DNA of 64,000 nucleotides from Chamaelirium japonicum. Lineage: Eukaryota > Streptophyta > Magnoliopsida > Liliales > Melanthiaceae. A model generated the notes under the pieces. It worked only from the letters and a program-made list of their open reading frames with translations. It searched no databases and was not told the DNA's origin. The stretch is from assembly GCA_947650365.1 (NCBI GenBank), contig OX393553.1, forward strand, positions 39,342,449-39,406,448, read 5' to 3'. Made by a program: the position numbers and the translations under genes. Shown here one piece after another: positions 45,641-59,172 of this stretch; the first letter of the stretch is position 1, and every line of letters starts with the position of its first letter.

Positions 45641-45763
45641 ATATATGTGGCCAAAATAAAAAGCCCCATAGCTAGTAGCGGTCCTACTATTGTTGGATCC
45701 TTATTCATGCAGTATATTACGAGAGGAGTTCAAATGGGGGCCACTCCAGTTGACCATGTCGGC

Positions 45764-47988
45764 CTTGGATCTTAATCGAAGCATGACGTATTTTACATCA
45801 ATGGGGGCAACCTGGAAGGCTGATTCCAAACCCCATAGCTTTGATTAAGGGTAGACAAATAGCAGATAATATATTACTAGCTTATGAGCTTATAAAGGGG
45901 TTCCATAGAAAAACAGGAGCAAGAAGAATATGTCTAAAGTTAGATATCATCAAAGCTTATGGTTCGGTTAACAGAGAATTCTTGATGCAAGCAATCCGAG
46001 GATTAGGATTTAATGAGACCTGGATCAGATGGATTCGAGGATGTATAACCTCCCCCTCCTTCTCCATATTTTTCAATGGAACACCGACAAGATTGATCAA
46101 GGCCAATCAAGGACTCAGGCAGGAGGACCCACTCTTGGCTTATTTATTCACTATCATCATGGAGAGCTTATCTATTGAGATCAAATGGAGTATTCTAAGA
46201 GGAGATTGGAAGAGCTTCGGACTAGGGGGTGGCCATCCGATCTCACACTTGATTTTCGCCGATGATCTAATGTTGTTTCTCAAACCAGGAAGGGCAGAAG
46301 TGGGGAGAGTGGTGGAGCTTCTCAAGAAATTTGGCGAAAACCCCGGATTAGTCATTAACAAGGAAAAAAGCCAAAGTCTTCCTATCTAGGTCATGTAAAG
46401 ATTTCTACTCCGAAATTACTGATTTCGAAATCAGTATAGGTAGCCTGCTGGTCAAATATCTGGGGCTGCCCCTCTCTACTTCTAAAGTGAACAAGGTGAT
46501 ATTCATACCCCTTGTTGATAAGGTCACGAGAACAATTGATTGTTGGGATATTAAACATCTGTCAATTGGAGGGAAAGTGGAGCTCGTCAAAACAGTCCTG
46601 CAGTGCTATTCCTACTTTTGGGCCTCAGCTTTTGCGATTCCTAAATCCACCCAAAACCGAGTGGAGCAATTGGTGCGTAATTTTCTGTGGAGCAAGGCGA
46701 GTACCAATGTTAGTTGGGACAAGGTATGCCGACCAACAAAGAGGGAGGACCAGGAATAAGAAAAATCAAAGACATCTTGAAGGCGAGCTATATACGGTTA
46801 GGGTGGAAAATTATCAATGAGGTCAATAACTTATGGGCTAATTGGGTGAAGGGAAGGTACGTTAAATTTATAGCTTTTGGAGACTCTCACAGTTCTCCAA
46901 CCACTCCGCAGTGTGGAATGAGATATTAAGTTGTAAAGACAAACTTAAGGGACAACTTTGGTATCCAATTGAAGCGCAATCCATTGTGGATTTCTAGTTT
47001 GATCCTGGATAGAAGGAAAGAGTTCGGTTGAAATAGTTGGAGAACAAAGCAAGAGAGCCGAATATAAGGGGAGCGCTAGTGAGGGACTGCATTCGAGAGG
47101 AGAGGTGGCATTTCCCGAGGCCGGCAAATGCTCAAGTAGAGAGATTATTCAACAAAATCAGCAACTTAGAAATACAACCAATTGGGGCTGATTGTGTAGT
47201 CCAATGGAAGGAGACAGCTGATGCAAATTTTAGTTTTGTTACTGCTTGGCAAGCAGCTAGAGAACAACACCCCGAGGTAGTTTGGGCGGACTTGGTGTGG
47301 AAGAAATCGGTACCACCGAGGATGGCAATGTGCGTATGGAGAGCAACTCTAAATCGGCTCGCAATGAAAGATGTGATGCAAAGAAAGGGAATGCAATTGG
47401 TGAATAGATGTTGCATGTGCAAATAAGTGGAAGAATCTATAGAGCACTTGTTTTTCCAATGCAATGGGACTTACTCCATCTGGGAGCAAAAATGCAACAA
47501 TATGAAGGTTAGACATAACCATCAGGAGAAATTCAAAAACATATTAGAGAGACTTAATGAGAGAGGGGGGCCGTCCAATCTAGAGGGCAGAATTATTCGA
47601 GCATCTCTCGCATGCATGGCTTATGCAATTTGGGGAGAAAGAAATGAAAGAAGTTTCGGGGGGACAGAAAGAACCAAACATCAAATACGGTCATCTACAC
47701 TCTCCTCCTCTCTCTCTTCAAAGACGAGGAGCATCAAAAGCTAATGGAGTTGGAAAAGTGAGCCTGTAGTTTTGGAAGAGCATCATGAATTGCTAAAAAT
47801 CTACAGTTTATATGCAGAATTTTAGCAATAATCAGGTTTCTTGATATGTGTTTGTATTATTGGCTTTTGTGGGTCCTTTGGGGCCTAGGGCGCTCTAAGA
47901 GGTCGTATTTAGGTGCCCTACTTGTGCATGATGCTTTCTTGACAAATTAATCAATAGATAATTATTATCTTTCAAAAAAAAAAAAAAA
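45764..47988 (+). mobile_element. 5'-truncated L1-type LINE inside the satellite
   Basis: A different L1 subgroup from LINEs A and B. RT pieces from 45841 read KGRQIADNILLAYELIKGF, KLDIIKAYGSVN, NQGLRQEDPLLAYLF and the active site LIFADDLMLF; a stop follows near 46389. Further parts in other frames are KYLGLPLS and LSIGGKVELVKTVLQ (46440-46760), then zf-RVT (47037-47480: WKKSVPPRMAMCVWRATLNRLA, CCMCK, EHLFFQCNG). No RNase H is seen. Poly(A) at 47974-47988. The satellite resumes at 'tccaagtgggg', so it repeats part of the unit already present before the LINE. Confidence 0.88.
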
Positions 47989-49260
47989 TCCAAGTGGGGT
48001 CCACTCTAGTTGATAGGGTCGGCTTCATTATAGGGGGTACATCTCGGTAATAAAGGGGTGATTTTAACATATGTATCAATATGGCCAAAATAGAAACAGT
48101 CCCATAGCAAAGAGGAGTCCTACTATTATTAAATCCTTATTTTTATTGTAAACTATTTGAGAAGTCCAAGTGGGCCTACTCTAGGTTACAAGGTCGACTA
48201 TATTATCAGGGGGTATATCTATGTATCCATGGGGTGACTTAAACACCCGCATCTGTATGGCCAAAATATAAAGACTTCCATATAACTATGAAGGACCCAC
48301 TATTATGGGATACTTATTTTTGCAGTAGAGTACGAGAGGAGTCCATGTGAGGCCCAATCCAGTTGACAAAGTCGACTATATTATATAGGGGTACATCTAT
48401 GTAATACGGGCATCTGTATTGCCAAAATATAAAGAGTCCCATAGGTAGGAGGGGTCCCATTATTATGTGATTCTTATTCATATAGAAAATTATAAGCGGA
48501 GTCAAAGTGGCCGGGGCCAACTCTAGTTGACATGGTCGATTACATTATAGGGGGTATATCTATGTATCAAAGGGGTGACTTTAACACCCACATCTCTATG
48601 GCCAAAATATAAAGAGTCCTATAGCTTGGAGGGGTCCTACTATTATGGGATCTTTATTTATATTGCAGATTATGAGAGGAATCCAAATAGGTCATACTCA
48701 AGTTGACAAGGTCGACTATATTATAGGCGGATACATCTATGTATCGAAGGGATGACTTTAACCCTCGTATCAGTATGGCCAAACTATAAAGAGTCCTATA
48801 ATAAAGAAGGGTCCCACTATTATGGGATCCTTAATCATATAGTACATTATGAAAGTAGTCCAAGTGGGTCTCTATCAAGTTGACTAGGTCAACTAAATTA
48901 TAGGAGGGTACATCTATATATCAAAGGGTTGACTTTGACCCCCCGTTTCTGTGTAGCCAATATATAAAGAGTCCCATAACTAAGTGGGGTACCTTTATTT
49001 TGGGATCCTTATTCAGGTAGTAGATTACGAGAGGAGTCCAAGTAGGGCCCACTCTAGTTGAGAAGGTTGACTGTATTATAGTTGGGTACATCTATTTATC
49101 AAATTGGTGACTATAACATCCATATCTGTATGGCCAAAATATAAAGAGTTTCATAGGTAGGAGCGGTCCAGCTATTGTTGGATTCTTATTTATGTAGTAG
49201 ACTAAAAGAGGAGTCTAGGTGGGTCTTATTTCAGTTGACAAAGCTGACTATATTATAGGA

Positions 49261-49775
49261 GGTATGTCTAGGGGTGGCAATGGGTCGGGTCGTGTCGTGT
49301 TCGTGTCGTGTCTAGTTGAGTTCGTGTCCAAAACCCCCAAACCGGACCCGACCCGTTTAACTAATCGTGTCTAGATCCTAAACCCATACCCGACCCGTTA
49401 ATAAACGGGTAGACACGATAAGACCCGGTAAGACCCGTTTATCACCCGAGACTATTCAGTTGACCCGATCCGACCCAATCCGACTCGACCCGACCTGACC
49501 CGAAAGACCCGTTGGTATTATATATTATAGTATCAGATTACGGGTAGACCCGACCCAACCCGACCCGACACGACCCGTTGAATACTAAACGGGTCTTCTC
49601 GGGTCTACCGTGTCCAGACCCTAAACCCGGACCCGACCCGTTTATTAAATGGGTCTATCGTGTCGACCCGTTTACGACCCAAACCCGTTTAGCCCTGACC
49701 CAGACCCGCTAACTTCGTATCGGGTCGTGTCGGGTTTGCCGTGTTGGGTCCGAAATTGCCAGCCCTAGGTACGTC
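49261..49775. mobile_element. hAT-type MITE in the satellite with 8 bp target duplication
   Basis: The element at 49269-49767 starts TAGGGGTGGCAAT and ends ATTGCCAGCCCTA, terminal inverted repeats with one mismatch in 13. The flanks GGTATGTC (49261-49268) and GGTACGTC (49768-49775) are an 8 bp duplication with one change. The interior is low-complexity 'gacccgacccg' and 'cgggtcgtgtcg' sequence. No transposase. Confidence 0.92.
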
Positions 49776-52700
49776 TTTGTTTAAAACGGAATCCTTATTC
49801 ATGTAGTAGATTTCGAGGGGAGTCCAAGTGGGGCCCATTCTAGTTGATAAGGTCGACTATACTATAGAGTCTATATTTTAAAGGGGTAACTTTAACACCC
49901 ATATTTGTATGACCAAAATATAAAGTCCGAAAGTTATATGGGGTCCTTCTATTATAAAATCCTTATTGTATAGTAGATATAAGAGGAGTCCAAGAGGTAC
50001 CCACTCAAGTTGACAAGTTTAACAACATTATAGGGGCACAAATATATATTAAAGGGGTGCCTTTAACTCCCGCATCTGTATAGCCAAAATATAAAAAGTC
50101 TTATAGCTAGGAGGGGTCCTTTTATTTTGGAATCTTTATTTGTATAGTAGATTATGTGAAGAGCCCAAATAAGACCTACTCCAGTTGACAAGGTTGATTA
50201 CATTATTTGGGGGTACATCTATGTGTCAAAGGGGTGACTTTAACACTGATATTTAAATGGTAAAAATATAAATAGTCTTATTGCTATGAGGCATCCCACT
50301 ATTGTAGAATCCTTTTTGATATAATAGATTACGAAGTAGTCAAAGTGGGGCCCACTCTAGTTGACAAGGTCGGTTTCAATATAGGTAGGTACATGTTGTT
50401 ATCAAAAGGGTGATTTTAACACCTACATATATGTGGCAAAAATTTATAGAGTACCATAGCAAGGAGGGGTCCCACTATTATAGAATTTGTATTCTCTTGG
50501 TAAATTACGAGATAAGTCTAATTAGGCCCACGACAATGGATATGGTCCACTATATTAACGGGGGGTACATCTATGTGTCAAAGGGTTTACTTTAAAACCC
50601 AAATATGTATGGCAAAAATATACATAATATCAAATCTAGGAGGGTTCCCACTATAGTGGGATCCTTATTCATGTAATAAATTATGAGAGCCGTCTATATG
50701 AGGCCAAATCCAGTTGACTATATTATAGATGGGTATTATTATATATAAAATGGGTGATTTCAACACCTGCATTTGTATGTCTAAAATATAAAGAGTCTCA
50801 TAGGTTAGAGGGGTTCTTTTATTGTGGGATCCTTTGAAATATAGTTGATTATGAGAGGAGTCCAAATGAAACACACTCTAATTATCAAAGTTGACTACAT
50901 TATAGGGGGTATATCTATGTGTCGAAGGTGTGACTTTAACACCCATATCTATGCTACCAAAATATAAAAAGTCCCATAGCTAGGAGGGGTCCCACTATTA
51001 CAGGTTGGTTATTTATTTAGTTGATATCGAGAGGAGTCTAAGTGGGGCCAACTATAGTTGACAAGGTCGACTACATTACAAGGGGATACATCTATGTATT
51101 AAAGGGGTGACTTTAATACCTATATTTGTGTGGCAAAGTGGTCCCACTATTTTGGAATCTTTATTCTTATTAAAGATTACGAGACAAGTCATTGTTAGGC
51201 CCACTCTAGTTGAGAAAGTCGGCTATAATATAGGGGGTACAACTATATGTCAAAGGGATGACTTTAACACCCGTACCAAAATATAAAGACTCCCATATCT
51301 AGAAGATGTTCAACTATTATGGGATCCATATTCATATAGTAGATTACGAGATGAGTCTAAGTGGAGCCAACTCCAGTTGACAAAATAGACAATATTATAT
51401 AGGGGTATGTCTATCTGTCACAAAGGTGACTTTAATAGCAGCATCAACTTGGCTGAAATATAAAGAGTCCCATAGGTTGTGGGGGTCCCTCTATTATGGG
51501 ATCTTTATAAATAAGTAGATTACGAGAGGAGTCCAAGTGAAGCCCACTCCAATTGACAAAGTCGACTATATTATAGGGGGGGTATATCTAAGTGTCAAAA
51601 GTGTGACTGTAACACTCGTGTCCGTGTGGCCAAAATATAAAGATTCCTATAGCTAAGAAAGGTCACACTATTATGGGATCATTATTCATGTAGTAGATTT
51701 CGAGAGGTAACCAAGTGGGGACCGCTCTAGTTGACAAGGTCGACTATATTATTAGGGATACCTTATTGTGTTAAAGAGGTACGTTTAACACCCGCATCGG
51801 TATAGCCAAACCATAAAGATTTCTAAATCTAGGTGGGATCCAACTATTATAGGATTTTTATTCTTATAGTAGATTACGAGAGTTCAAGTAAGGCCCACTC
51901 TAGTTGATAAGGTCGATTATATTATAGTGGGGTACAACTATGTATCAGAGGGGTATCATTAACACTCGCATCTTTGTGATCAAAATATAAAGAGTCCTAT
52001 AACTAGGAGGCATCCCACTATTATGGGATCCTTATTCATATAGTATATTATGAGAGTAGTCCAAGTGGGGACCCCTATAGTGACATGGTCGATTATATTA
52101 TAGGGGATACTTTTATGTGTCAAAGGGGTAACTTTATTACCTGAATCTATATGACCAAAATATAAAGAGTCCTATTGCTAGAAGGGGTCCCACTATTATG
52201 GGATCCTTATTATTGTAGTAGATTACGAGAGTAGTACAAGTAAGGGCCACTCCATTTGACAAGATCGACTTTATTATAAAGGATATATCTAAGTGACAAA
52301 GAGGTGACTTTAACACCCATATCTGTGTGGCAAAAATATAAAAAGACTCAAAGCTAAGAGAGTTTCCATAATTATGGAATCCTAATTCTTGTTGTATATT
52401 ACAAGAGAAGTCTGAGGTTGGCCTACTCGAGTTGACAAGGTTGACTACATTATAGAGGGTACATCTTTGTATCAAAAGGGTAACTTTAACACCCGTATCT
52501 ATGTGGCCAAAATATAGACTCCCATAACTAGGAGGGGTCCCATTTTTGTGAGATCCTTATTTATGTAGTAGATTATGAAAGGATTCCAAGTGGGGCCTAT
52601 CCTAGTTGACAAAGTCGATAAAATTATAGAAGGGTATACCTTTGTGTCAAAATGGTGATATTAACACCCGTATCTATGTAACCAAAATATAAAGAATCCC

Positions 52701-55700
52701 ATTTGTAGGAGGAGTACCTCTATTATAGGATCCTTATAAATATAGTAAATAACAAGATGAGTCTAAGTGTTGCCCATTCTAGTTGACAAAGTCGAATATA
52801 TTATAGAGGGAACATCTTTGTGTCAAAGGGGTGACTTTAACACCCATATCAGTGTGGCAAAAGTATAAAGAATCCCCCAACTAGGAGAGGTCCCATATTA
52901 ATGGGTTTCATATTCGTATAGTAGAATGCGAGAGGTATCCAAGTGGGTCCCACTCAAGTTAACAAGGTTAACCATATTATAGAGGGTACATCAATGTCTC
53001 AAAGAGGTTACTTTAACACCCGTATCTGTATGGCCAAAATATAAAGAGTCTCATTACTAGGAGGGGTCCGTCTATTATGAGATTCTTATTTATGTAGTAG
53101 ATTATGAGATAAATCTAAGTAGGGCCCACTCTAGTTGACAAAGTCGATTATATTATAGGTAGGTATATCTATGTGTCAAAGGGGTGACTTTAAGACCCAT
53201 ATCTGTGTAGCTAAAACATAAAGAGTTTCAAAGCGAGGAGGGATCCCACTATTGTGGGATGCATGTTAATATAGTAGATTATGAGAGGAGTCCAAATGGG
53301 GCCTACTCCAGTTGACAAGGTCGACTTTTTTTATAAGAGGTACATCTATGTATTAAAGGTGTAGCTTTAACACCTATATCTTTATGGCTAAAATATAAAG
53401 AGTCACATTTCTAGGAGGGGTCCCACTATTGTAGGATCTTTATTTATGTAGTATATTATGAGAGGAGTCCAAGTAGGGCCTAGTCTAGTTAACAAGTTTG
53501 AATACATTATAGATTGGTATATATATCTATATGTCAAAGGATTGACCTTAACACCCATATCTGTACGGGAAAAATATAAAGAGTCCCATAGCAAGGAGGG
53601 GTTAGTGTTGGATCCTTAATATACAATAGATTACGAGATGAGTCCATGTAGGGCTCACTCAAGATGACGAGGTCGATAATATTATCGGGGATACAGAAAC
53701 ATGTCAAAAGGTTGCTTTAACACCCGCATCTGTGTAGAAAAAATTTAAATAGTTACATTGCTATGATAGGTCTTACTGTTGTAGAATCCGTGTTCATGTA
53801 GTAGATTAAAAGTAGAGTCAAAGTGGTTCCCACTCTTGTTGATAAGGCCGACTTCATTATAGAAGGGTACATTTAGGTGTCAAAGGGCGACTTTAAAACC
53901 CATATATGTGGGGCCAAAATATAAAGAGACCTAGAACTAGAAGGGGTCCCACTGTTATGGAATCCTTATTCTTATTATAGAATATGAGAGAAGTCCAAAT
54001 AGGGCCCACTCTAGTTGACAAGATCGATTATATTATCGGGGGGGATATTTATATATTAAAAGGGTGACTTTAATACCCGCATCTGTATAGCCAATGGTCC
54101 AACTATTGTAGTATCCTTATTTATATAGTAGAGTACGAGAGGAGTCCATGTGGGGCGCAATCTTGTTGACAAAGTCGACTTTATTATAAAGGGGTACATC
54201 TATGTGTCAAAAGGGTGACTTGAACTGCTATATCTGTTAGGTCAAATTATAAAGAGTCCCATAGGTAGAAGGATTCCCAATATTATGGGATCCTTATTCA
54301 TATAGTAGTTTATAAGAGGAGTCCATATGGGGCCCAATCCAGTTGACAAAGTGATTATTTTATAGAGGGGTACATTTATGTATCAAAGGGGTGACGTTAA
54401 CGCCCATATCTGTGTGGCCAAAATATAAAGTCCCAAATCTATGAGGGTCTGATATTTGTAGGAATATTTTTCATATAGTAGGTTACGAAAAGAGTCCAAT
54501 CAAGGCCCAATCATATTAACAAGGTTGACTAGATTATAGGGGGTCCATGTATCAAAGGGGTATCTTTAATACCCACGATGTGTATAGACAAAATATAAAG
54601 AGTCCCAGATCTAGGAGGGGTCCCACTATTATGGGATCCTTATTCTTATTGTAGTTTACAAAAGGTGTCCAAGAGGGGGTTACTCTAGTTGACCAGGTTA
54701 ACTCTATTATAGTAGATTACGAGAGAAGTCCATATGGGTGTCACTCTAGTTGACAATATCGACTATATTATAACGGGTACATCTATGTATCAAAGGGTTG
54801 ACTATAATACCCATATCTGTGTAGCCAATATATAAAGAGTCCCATGGTTAGTAGGGGTCTAACTATTGTACGATCCTTATTTTTGTAGTCGATTACAAGA
54901 GAAGTCCATGTGGGGGCCACACTAGTTAATAAAATTGACTTCATTATAGAAGGTATATCTATGTGTCAAATAAGTGACTTTAACACCCACATCTATATGT
55001 CCAAGTTATAAAGAGTAACATTGATAGAATGGGTCCTACTATTGTTGAATCCTTATTCATGTTATAGATTACGAGAGAAGTCCATATAGGGCCTACTCCA
55101 GTTGACAAGGTCGACTATATTATAGTAGGGTATATCTATGTGTCAATAGGGTGTCTTTAACTCCCACACCTGTGTGGTCAAAATATAATGACTCCTATAT
55201 CTAGGAAGGATCCTACTATTGTTGGATCCTTATTCATGTATTAGATTCCGAGAAGAGTCAAAATGCGGACTACTCCAGTTGACAAAGTCGACAAAATTAG
55301 AGAGGGGTATATCTATGTGTTAATATTGTGACTTTAACACTCACATCGTTACGGCCAAAATATAAAGAGTCTCATAGATAGGAGGGGTCCAACAATTATG
55401 GGATCCTTATTCATATAGTAGATCATAAGTGGAGTTCAAGTGGAGCCCACTCCAGTTGTTAAGGTTAACTATATTATAGGGGGTATATCTATTATCAAAG
55501 GGGTGACTTTAATATTCCATAGTTATATGGCATACAAATAAAAAGTATCAAAGCTAGAAGGGGTCCCACTATTGTGGTATTCTTATTCATGTTGTAGATT
55601 ACGAGAGGAGGCCAAGCGGGGAACCACTCTAGTTGACATGGTCAAGTTCATTATAAGGGGGTATATCTATGTGTCAAAGGAGGAGACTTTACCACCCACA

Positions 55701-57040
55701 ATTATGTGGCCAAAATTTAAAGAGTCCCACAGCTAGTAGGGGTCTTACTATTATGGGGCCTATTTCAGTTGACAAAGTTGATAATATTATAGAGGAGTAT
55801 ATCTATGTGTCAAAGGGGTGACTTTACTATCCATATCTGTGTGGGCAAAATATAAAAAGTACCACAAGTAGGAGAGATCCTATTATTGTTGGATCCTTAT
55901 AAATATAGTAGATTACAAAAAGAGTCCAAGTGGGCCCACCCCTGTTAATAAGGTCGGCTATATTTTAGGATGATATATTTATATATTAAAGGGGTAACTT
56001 TAACACTAGCATCTATATATCAAAAATATAAAGATCCTTATAGATTGGTGGGGTCCCATAATTATGGGATCATTATACATATAGTAGATTACAAAGGAAG
56101 TCAAGTGGGTCCCACTCAATTTGACAAGGTTGAATACATTATAAAGGGTACATCTATGTGTCAAAATCTTTATAAATATTATAGAGGGGTATATTTATAT
56201 GTCAAAGGGGTGACTTTATTACCGCATCTGTGTGGGCAAAATATAAAACGTCCCATAGGTAGGAGGACCCCTACTATTATGTATTCTTATAAATATACTA
56301 GATTTCGAGAGGAGTCCAAGAAGGGCCCAACACAGTGAATAAGGTCGACTATATTATAGGGGTGCATCTATGTCTCAAAGGGGTGACTTTGATACCGCAT
56401 CTGTTTGGCCAAAATATAAAGAGTCACATTACCTAGAGGGTCCCACTATTTTATGATCCTTATTAATGTAATAGATTATAAGAGAATTCGAAATGGGTCC
56501 CACTCAAATTTATAAGGTCAGCTACAATATACGGGGGTACATCTATATATCGAAGGGGTGAATTTAACCCCCGCATCAGTGTGGCCAAAATATAAAGAGT
56601 CCCATAATTAGGAGGGGTACCACTATTGTGGGATCTTTATTCATGTCGTATATTATGAGAGGAGTCCAAGTGGGTCCCACACAAGTTCATAAGGTCGACG
56701 ATGTTAATGGGGTTACATCTATGTGGAAACGATTACTTTAACCCCTATATATGTGTGGCCAAATTAAAAAAAGTCCAATAACTAAAGGGGTCCCATTATT
56801 GTTTAATCTTTATCCATGTAATGCCCACTCTAATTGATAAGATCGACTATATTACAGTTGGATACATTTATATGTTAAAAGGGTGCCTTTAATACCCACA
56901 TCTATTTGGCCAAAATATAAAGAGTCCAAAAGTTAGGAGAGGTCCCACTATCGTGGATCTATTTTTATATAGTAGATTATGAGAGGAGTTCAAGAGGGGC
57001 CCATTGTTGACATGATCAATAATATTATTGGGGTTACATC

Positions 57041-59172
57041 TGTTAGGATTGATGTGTTCTAAGCTTGTAAAACTTTATGTTTTAGTCTAATAAAGATTGA
57101 TAGTTATTAATATATGAGATGCATATAGGTGCGTAACATAGTTACGTGTTCTTTAGAGAACAGAGAGCCATGGTTATATGGTAGTCCACTGAGTTGAAGA
57201 CTAAGTGGATTGGTCCCGTATAACCTAAATATGTTCGCAGCTATGATCAGGTTGGTCGCCTCATCATGGTAAGCTGTTGGCGATGACAGTTCATGGGATG
57301 TCTTCACCATGGTCATCACCAGGCACAGTGTCTGTGGCTGAACGGAACTAACACGGTGTACAGATCAGTGAGCAGACACTGGTACACTAAGCCATGTTTC
57401 TGCTTAGGGTAAAACGATCCTAAACCCTGAGGAACCACGACTGATGGACTAACCAGTTGCGTGGTGCTTTGGCGCACCAATGTGTGAGGGTCCATATGCA
57501 GTGATCCAAAACCACGGTGTACTGGGTTACCCGGCTGGCGTTGCATTAGTGTGTCACTCCTGCAGGTCATCCACACCCCTGATGGGAGGTGCGTTCCTTG
57601 GTGTGACTTACACTGTACCAAACCCAGGCCTGGTGGTCATCAGTTTGACTGTTGACCGGGTTCGATTACTCGACGGGGTAATCAGAGGTACGATGTATAG
57701 GTCAACCTGGAAGGAACCAAGTCATATGATCATTCGAGTCTGACGGTAGTCTTCACCGCTCGAAGTGAATCATGGCATCAAGTGGAGGGACAGCGGGTTT
57801 ACCACTACTAAGCGGAGAGCAGGGGTATGATGGAGAACATAGTAAGTCTGGGTGAATTGGAGTGCAGCCTGTGTCGCACTCTGGATGGCTACGCAGGTTA
57901 ACTCGAGCTCAGAGGATCGATGGTACACTCGGGTAGTGTGTCGATCGAGCTTGAGTTGGAAGCCATGAACCCCGGTCCCTGATGGTTCCACCTTATCAAC
58001 ATTATGTACGGTTCTTGAACCGTCTCCTCGGAACACCATAAGCAGGAGGAAGAAAGAAGTATACGCTCCGTGTGTGCTTGGCACTAGAGCACGGTAGATG
58101 CGTAACTACATACGAGTACTAAGGGTTGAGCCCGAGACTAGTGCAGAGTCGTATGTAGTAATCCCTAGCCATAAGTGAACTTCGCTGCATAGGTGCGATG
58201 CACCGGGGTATGTTGCGAGTTGACTAGTTGACTTTGCTTGAGGCACCCTCCGGTGGCCTCAGTTAATAGTAAGTAACTAGTAGATATCACTTAAGTAATG
58301 GCCGCTAGGTATCGCACGCTAGAAATGGTCAAAATGAGGCGTCGGGGCGTTTTTGTAAAAACCTCACTCTGCCGGACCTCACTGTTGGCCGATCCTAGTG
58401 GTGGGACACCTCACCAGGGCCGACCCTATGATGTAGGGATAAGAATCCCTCATCTATAGGGCCAGCCATATGGATAGGGATGGGGCGATAAAAACGGTTA
58501 AGATTGAGCCCTAAAAAGTGGGAAAACGGATAAATACGCGGAGAGATAAAAAGGAGATAATGGAGAGATGAGATAAGGGGGTCATTATCCCCTTGGATCC
58601 TTATCCAAGGGGGGGTGGCCGGCCCTATAAAAGCACCTATGGGCACCGGCCCCATGTGCTACAGAAACCGAACCCCCCTCTCTCTCATCTCTCGAGTTCT
58701 CTCTCGTTTCATCTCTAGTTTCCCGCTTGCTACTTCGTCTTCCTCGCGTGGAGTTCTGAAGAAGGAGAAGGGTCGTTCTTCGGAGGCACTCATAGATCCA
58801 AGAGCGACGTTCCGTGCATCGTGTGAGATTGGGTGAACAAGAAGGCAACATCTCCATTCGTACCGTCGGCATCTTCGCGAACGATCTTCCGTCTCCATCG
58901 ACAAAGAAGACAATTCTCCGCGGTTAAAAGATCCGTACGAAAGGTATGTGTAATCTAACATGTAGATCTAGCGAGCATTATGATTTGCATCCATACTAGT
59001 TAATCATTACGCTAGATTGCCGTTAGGGGTTTTCGATTCTCGTGCATACACATGCACACATATGTAGAATAGTTTCTATGAAAATTTAAATCGCGTAACG
59101 TGCACCATGAACGGTCTTTAGACCGCCAAATCGCTTCCACTGCGAGCCTCTGACCCGGATTAGATTCCAACA
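57041..59172 (+). mobile_element. Solo LTR (2132 bp) in the satellite
   Basis: TGTTAGGATT..TTCCAACA flanked by perfect ACATC duplications (57036-57040 and 59173-59177), with satellite on both sides. A TATA box CTATAAAAG lies at 58625-58633, followed by a CT-rich leader. It is homologous along most of its length to the LTR ending at 2540. No internal region remains, so LTR-LTR recombination removed it. Open frames within it (for example 57107-58084 on -) are not genes. Confidence 0.93.
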
